Of a stretch of 12,360 bases of DNA, positions 8,551 through 12,360 are shown in pieces. Below the pieces are notes generated by a model that worked only from the letters and a program-made list of their open reading frames with translations, had not been told where the DNA came from and ran no database searches. Positions within the stretch are counted from its first letter, which is position 1. Every line of letters starts with the position of its first letter. The DNA is taken from the NCBI RefSeq assembly GCF_000003605.2, contig NW_003156252.1:83628-95987 (forward strand). Reading direction: 5' to 3'. A program made the translations under genes and the position numbers. The stretch is from Saccoglossus kowalevskii (Eukaryota > Hemichordata > Enteropneusta > Harrimaniidae).

Positions 8551-9242
8551 GTACCGGCCAAGGAACGCTAGTTACGAGAAAAACGGGCAGAAAACTCTTC
8601 CGCTTCTTTTGTGAGGATGCGTGTCTCGGTAAACATTTAAAACAAAGGCATTAGCATACTGCCGACGATGAAGCGATCGTAATTTGCATAAAGTTACATT
8701 TGTTCGAAGACGATTTCATATATTCAGATTAAAACTGCACTATGAAACCATACAACTTAAACTGGCAGTGGTCAGGAATAAAACATTGCTAACTGGAAGT
8801 AAAATGTCTGCAAACTGCGATGAAATGAGACTAAAATTGTTTAAACTATCATCATTTTGTTCTCATAAAAGTCTCACTGATTATAATTCAATGTACAAAA
8901 TAAACTTATGAAACGTTCAGAGATGCATTTTTGGGGTACAAATCTTCGTCGCCAGCAGACGCAGACTTACGATCGCCATTCTGAAACAATGCAAATGTTC
9001 TACATCAACCTAGTATTTAACCCACAGAAATGATAACAATGTAAACTATAAATATGAATTTAACAATGTGTTGTAATAAAATATAATTTAATCCGAGTTT
9101 TAGCAATTTTTCCGAACTGTTACGTCAAAGGCAGTCAAAATGGCTGACAGCGCTAACCTCAACAAAAAAGCGTTATTGTCTAGTTATGAAATTTCCAAAC
9201 AATAACGTACAAAATGCGATGGTCAATTTCGATTTACAGACA
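8551..9242. other. Unassigned AT-rich sequence
   Basis: The region contains a forward frame of 75 codons (8684-8911) that is basic and without recognisable domains. I see no repeat ends or RNA genes. It may be ancestral sequence between two element-rich blocks. Confidence 0.5.
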
Positions 9243-9440
9243 CAGTGGCGGCGGCACAAGGGAGGAGACGATCGCCCCCTTAAAAAAATGTTGGGGGTGA
9301 GGGCGTCGCCCCCTGAAATCAAGCTGAAACCCTTTGTGTCAGCCAAATTTGCCCCTCAAAATGCAGGAAATAGCGTTTCAGAGGGTCTAGATTTTCACAT
9401 TTTTAAGGAGGTGGTGAGCAGATCTCGCCCCTCCATGCAC
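9243..9440 (+). mobile_element. CAGTGGCGG interspersed element, copy 2
   Basis: It is colinear with copy 1: CAGTGGCGGCGGCAC, then AAAAAAATGTTGGGGG at 9284, AAGCTGAAACC, and an identical 39-bp stretch at 9356-9394. After that the two diverge. This copy lacks the GCATGCCTCC and CGCGCCTTCGG section and ends in CGCCCCTCCATG. A 107-codon frame (9186-9509) passes through it. Since its central part is translated repeat, I do not call it a gene. Confidence 0.7.
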
Positions 9441-9462
9441 CGTAGAGGGACTGTGCGTAGAG
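9441..9462. repeat. Solitary TAGAGGGACTGTG end with 7-bp direct repeat
   Basis: TAGAGGGACTGTG (9443-9455) is the reverse complement of the MITE end CACAGTCCCTCTA at 10747, 13 bp exact. CGTAGAG occurs at 9441-9447 and again at 9456-9462, bracketing GGACTGTG. The left copy overlaps the conserved terminus itself, so the direct repeat may be partly coincidental. No partner end is found within the preceding element copy. Confidence 0.45.
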
Positions 9463-9676
9463 TTAACATTTATCCTTTCGTGGTAACTATACTGAGTAAA
9501 CATAGTTAGATTGATTGAAAATTTGTAACTGACTGGAATTTCAATTCTGTTTATTTGTAGACGGGTTCAATATCACACAGAGAATACATCTATTCGGTGT
9601 AATTTCATGTCAGTGTTTGTTAACGCATCGCACATCGCATGGGAAAGTTTTCCAGACAAATCACGCGATAACTTTA

Positions 9677-9752
9677 CCCCCCCCCCCTCCATGCACACAC
9701 TATGGAGGTAGCTACCTATATGCACACAAACACACACATTCGCGCGCGCGAA
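9677..9752. repeat. C11 run, palindromes, CA and CG simple sequence
   Basis: A run of 11 C (9677-9687) is followed by CTCCAT...ATGGAG, the palindrome AGGTAGCTACCT, CA-rich sequence and CGCGCGCGCG (9741-9750). The last lies inside the 14-bp palindrome TTCGCGCGCGCGAA (9739-9752). The alternating purine-pyrimidine stretch is a candidate for Z-DNA or cruciform formation. Confidence 0.85.
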
Positions 9753-10016
9753 CCCCAATCAAACCCCACGGTGACCAACGCCCGACAATGACTATATAAT
9801 CCACTGCGATACCGATAGACTAAGCAAACACTTGCAACAACTTCCATTGTATCTCCTAATCGCCGAGACTAGAGGAACGTTAATAATAGATCGGTAATCT
9901 GGACACGTACTCGCCGACCAATAAAGATATTACTCCATTAGTTTGGGCGTCCGACGCATAGCAATACATTTGTCGTGATACGAATATACATAAGTAAGTA
10001 CTGAATCCAGATCTAA

Positions 10017-10241
10017 TCGTATCAATTTGAGATTTCAATGACACTCCCGCCGGAGATCGATACACATAGATTCATGAAGTATAAACCCTACAGTAAGGGA
10101 CGTGCCGACAAAAACTTCTTGTCCATCTATCCATTTAATACATGTTACCCACCCCAGGAGATTATACTTGCCATCCAGCAGATAATCCCGATACTTCAAC
10201 AAAAAATACCCGAATACGTTACTTATTTAAATGAAAGGTAG
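10017..10241 (+). CDS. Possible coding exon, unidentified protein
   Basis: A forward frame is open from a stop at 10014 to a stop after 10241, with an in-frame ATG at 10038. From that ATG the peptide is 67 residues. Its amino-acid composition looks protein-like, including KNFLSIYPFN, PPQEIILAIQQI and KIPEYVTYLNE, without low complexity or repeats. The frame ends at AATGAAAG followed by GTAGTT, a reasonable splice-donor match, so the exon could end at about 10237 and the TAG be intronic. I do not recognise the family. No strong acceptor is visible (CCGGAG near 10058 and CTACAG near 10095 are possible), and no partner exon was found. It may well be a chance frame. Confidence 0.22.
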   Translation, partial: SYQFEISMTLPPEIDTHRFMKYKPYSKGRADKNFLSIYPFNTCYPPQEIILAIQQIIPILQQKIPEYVTYLNER

Positions 10242-10381
10242 TTTACTAGTGTTTAGTGAATTTTGACAAAAATTACATTTTGTATTGTATAAATAAATAT
10301 GTAAAATTAACCAGAAATAACTCATGTACATGACTTTGTTAGATACCCAACCCCTTATAATCAACATCTAAACTAAACTCT

Positions 10382-10465
10382 CTCTCGACACTTGTCAATA
10401 TTCTTTCAACACTTGCTCATATTCTTCCAACACTAGCCAAAATTCTCTCGACACTAGCCAATACA
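10382..10465. repeat. 21-bp tandem repeat, four copies
   Basis: Units start at 10382, 10403, 10424 and 10445 with the pattern CTCTCGACACTWGYCAATATT and no length change. Units 1 and 4 share CTCTCGACACT; units 3 and 4 share CACTAGCCAA. Confidence 0.85.
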
Positions 10466-10569
10466 GTAAAACATGTTGAAAAAGCGACATGCTATTTTAG
10501 CGAATTGTGGTAAAATGACGTAATAGCGAAATTATGATTAGCCATGGATGTACTTCCATGATCCATGAT

Positions 10570-11420
10570 TTGTACGGTCGGGAGCCGAACGAGAGCCGAG
10601 ATCTGTCATAGTTCGATTCAGTTCGGTCAGCGCCTAACGGAACAGTGCCCTGAAATAATTAGTATGAACAAGAAAACATGGCTGAAAACGATATTGGTGT
10701 CGAGCTTGTGTTGTTACTTTACATAGCACGATTATGTTGATCTAGGCACAGTCCCTCTATAGACCGGTCTCGAAACGGACCGAATTTCTTTGAAACAGTG
10801 CGTGTCACGGGTAAATAAACGATTCACACCTGCGGATTAGCGAGCATATCATTAATTTCGTTTTTGATTTTGAAGACGACAACATTGACTGGGATTTTGT
10901 TCTCGAGATGAAAGAAGCGCCTGTTGTTGTCCTATAATTAGTAGTCATGACTTCGTTGATCGACCGGCGACGTCAAACCTTTCGTTGGAGCCTTCGACTT
11001 CAAAGTCAACTACATGCGTCTATAAATGTCCATAGAGGGACTGTGATCTGGGAGAAAAAAAAGAAACACTTACAAACGAGTCTGAGCATTGAGGTAGAAA
11101 AGACAATGTACTGGTGTTATGATTTAGTTAATAGTATCTCGAATAAACAGGAAACACGACAGCTAAAATGTGAAGTTACGAACGATGTTGTCTATACCAT
11201 AATTGAAATGAGAGGATACTTCAAGTTGATGAAGGCGAATGAGGGCGTGATCTGGGTTCCGATAGTTGGGCCCTGCGTATACACCGTGACAGTCGGGCCA
11301 TGTCGGGGCTAAACTCTATCGGAGTTCAACCCCGAGGGTTTATTGGAGCCGAACTTGGCTCGAGCCGAACGCGTTTACATGGCCATTTTTGCTGGCTCGA
11401 GTCGTAGGGCTCCGATACAA
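10570..11420. mobile_element. Possible older element with gapped inverted ends enclosing the MITE
   Basis: The left segment 10570-10600 (TTGTA...GGAGCCGAACGAGAGCC) matches, with gaps, the reverse complement of 11394-11420 (TTGTATCGGAGCC...ACGACTCGAGCC). GAGCCGAAC also recurs at 10582, 11346 and 11362. If real, this is an 850-bp element into which the 299-bp MITE inserted. The inverted match is gapped and no target-site duplication is seen, so confidence is low. Confidence 0.25.
10747..11045. mobile_element. 299-bp MITE with 18-bp terminal inverted repeats
   Basis: The left end CACAGTCCCTCTATAGAC (10747-10764) matches the reverse complement of the right end (11028-11045) at 17 of 18 positions. 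Flanks are ATCTAGG (10740-10746) and ATCTGGG (11046-11052), a 7-bp direct repeat with one mismatch, as expected of an aged target-site duplication. The interior has no full transposase. A 40-codon stop-to-stop frame (10815-10934) contains an acidic stretch FDFEDDNIDWDF that could be a relic of coding sequence. Among superfamilies I know, a 7-bp duplication would fit P-like or Dada-like elements better than hAT (8 bp), Transib (5 bp) or piggyBac (TTAA). The family is not identified. Confidence 0.75.
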
Positions 11421-11425
11421 TGCTG
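11046..11425. other. Sequence right of the MITE, with a structured GC-richer patch
   Basis: A 121-codon forward frame (10947-11312) begins inside the MITE and crosses its right end, so its first third is transposon sequence. The rest shows no known domain. At 11303-11335 TCGGGG pairs with CCCCGA and AACTC with GAGTT, making a two-part hairpin whose right arm, GTTCAACCC, also fits a B-box pattern. No complete tRNA could be folded. GGCTCGAGCC (about 11357) is a 10-bp palindrome. Confidence 0.45.
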
Positions 11426-11599
11426 TCGTGTAATTGTTGATTTCCTGTGAAAAAGCTTATATCGTTGCTGAGTTACATCCAGAATATTGACCTTTTATAT
11501 TGTGACTCAAAATTACTAAGTACTACTAATTTCCGTAATAATATATCAGTATCACTTCATTTATTTTCATTGAAATAATGACCACAATGAATACGTTTA

Positions 11600-12220
11600 T
11601 TAGTCCCCGTTCGGACGAAGTCCGAAAACGGGGACTTATAATTCGGTCTCCGTCCGTCTGTCCGTCTGTGCGTCTGTGCGTCCGTGCGTCCGTCCGGAGT
11701 CATATCTCAGAATCCCTTGGACCGATTCCATTCATTCTTTGCATATGCCTAGTACTTTATGTGGGACATATGCACATGCAGTGGTTTAGCGATTCGATTC
11801 AAAATGGCCGACTGGCAGCCATCTTGCTTTTTGAAAATGTTGTATTTTGGACATGCTTTGTCAGTTTTCATTCAAACTTGGTACATAGATTATACATGTT
11901 AGGAGACATGTTCATGACGATTTATTTCACAATTGGATCAAAGATGGCCGACGGGCAGCCATCTTTTTTTTGAAAATGTTGTATTTTGGACATGCTTTGT
12001 GAGTTTTCATTCAAATTTAGTACATAGATCATACATGTTAGGAACTCACGGACGGTCGGGGGATGTATCCTGAGTCCGTCCGTCCATGTGTCCGTCCGTC
12101 CGTGCGTCAGTCTGTCCAGAGTCATATTTCAGAATCCTGTGGACCGATTCCGTTCATTCTTCGCACGTGCCTAGTACCTTATGTGGGTCATATGCACATG
12201 CAATCTGATTAAAATAAGAT
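11600..12220 (+). mobile_element. Hairpin-headed TAGTCCCC interspersed element with internal duplications
   Basis: The head is a nested hairpin at 11602-11636: AGTCCCCGTT pairs with AACGGGGACT, and CGGAC with GTCCG around a GAA loop. Then come a CCGTCTGTCCGTGCG tract (about 11646-11697), a segment CAGAATCC...GACCGATTCC...ATATGCACATGCA (to about 11780), and a segment beginning ATGGCCGAC that occurs twice, at 11801-11908 and 11941-12048 (offset 140). A second CCGTCCGT tract (about 12074-12120) and a second CAGAATCC segment follow at an offset of 422. I recall similar sequences as abundant in lophotrochozoan and amphioxus genomes. Forward (11578-11973) and reverse (11922-12125) frames are carried by the repeat. 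Confidence 0.72.
11941..11965. repeat. AAGATGGC / GCCATCTT hairpin
   Basis: AAGATGGC at 11941-11948 is complementary to GCCATCTT at 11958-11965, with a 9-nt loop. A weaker version lies at 11801-11825. AAGATGGCCG resembles the YY1 recognition motif known from animals, on both arms, but the resemblance is only to a short core. Confidence 0.55.
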
Positions 12221-12233
12221 CCTGGTTGGCTTA

Positions 12234-12321
12234 TTTTTTTTTTTTTTTTTTTTTTTTATATAATTACTATAATTATTATTTATTTTAATTATTTACTATA
12301 TTTATTATTTATTTTAATTAT
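12234..12321. repeat. T24 run and AT-rich duplicated 20-mer
   Basis: A run of 24 T (12234-12257) leads into AT-only sequence in which TTATTATTTATTTTAATTAT occurs exactly at 12273-12292 and again at 12302-12321 (offset 29). Confidence 0.9.
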
Positions 12322-12360
12322 GTTTTGACGTTACAATCATTTTGCTGCAAGAATGGTTTT

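Noticed and set aside
9186-9509. 107-codon forward frame
   Set aside because: Most of it is translated CAGTGGCGG element; copy 1 of the same element does not keep the frame.
10947-11312. 121-codon forward frame
   Set aside because: It begins inside the MITE and crosses its right end, so it cannot be an original gene; no domain is seen in the remainder.
11303-11335. tRNA gene
   Set aside because: A T-arm-like GTTCAACCC and a stem are present, but no D-arm, anticodon arm or acceptor pairing could be placed.
11578-12125. Forward 131-codon and reverse 67-codon frames rich in RTD/SVCPSVR
   Set aside because: They are translations of the CCGTCTG tracts and duplicated modules of the interspersed element.

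Overview
This window looks like non-coding, repeat-rich DNA from a large animal genome, most likely a marine invertebrate. The composition is AT-rich, no reading frame exceeds 131 codons, and nothing resembles bacterial gene organisation (no operons, ribosome-binding sites or tRNA clusters). Several short interspersed elements resemble families I recall from mollusc, other lophotrochozoan and amphioxus genomes. The clearest are the CAGTGGCGG element with its 'gcaggaaatagcgtttcaga' core and the TAGTCCCC-headed element with CCGTCCGTCTG tracts. That taxonomic guess is inference from memory and is unverified. I could not identify any protein-coding gene. The available open frames are short and most are carried by repeats. 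One possible exon (10017-10241) is listed at low confidence.

Layout from left to right. 1-459: a minisatellite of about 15 units of about 30 bp, cut by the window edge. 754-1000: T-rich and TTTG-rich simple sequence. 1001-2848: unassigned sequence. 2849-4785: a 44-bp satellite with 44 contiguous monomers, whose right half is an exact 484-bp (11-monomer) tandem duplication. 4779-4882: an inverted-repeat flank in which the satellite motif GTAGTT reappears in reverse complement. 4887-6259: unassigned. About 6260-6480: a probable degraded tRNA-derived SINE on the minus strand. 6500-7687: unassigned. 7688-7951: a CAGTGGCGG interspersed element with a G-quadruplex-like insert, abutted by a 26-bp minisatellite (7952-8187). 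8252-8550: a cluster of short inverted-repeat remnants and a foldback element. 9243-9440: a second CAGTGGCGG copy. 9677-9752: C-run, CA and CG simple sequence. 10382-10465: a 21-bp repeat with four copies. 10747-11045: a 299-bp MITE. 11600-12220: a hairpin-headed interspersed element with internal duplications. 12231-12321: T24 and AT-rich sequence.

The most interesting signal is a family of CACAGTCCCT ends that occurs six times between 8259 and 11045. One pair forms a full MITE with 18-bp terminal inverted repeats. A second pair is collapsed into a 19-bp palindrome. Two further single ends look like remnants. Each of the four loci is bracketed by 7-bp direct repeats, two exact and two with one A/G mismatch. 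This suggests a transposon family with a 7-bp target-site duplication, together with what look like its deletion or excision derivatives. Next in interest is the 44-bp satellite, with its recent exact 484-bp duplication, two linked monomer variants and foldback edge. There is no gene network to describe; the window records repeat birth, transposition and decay.
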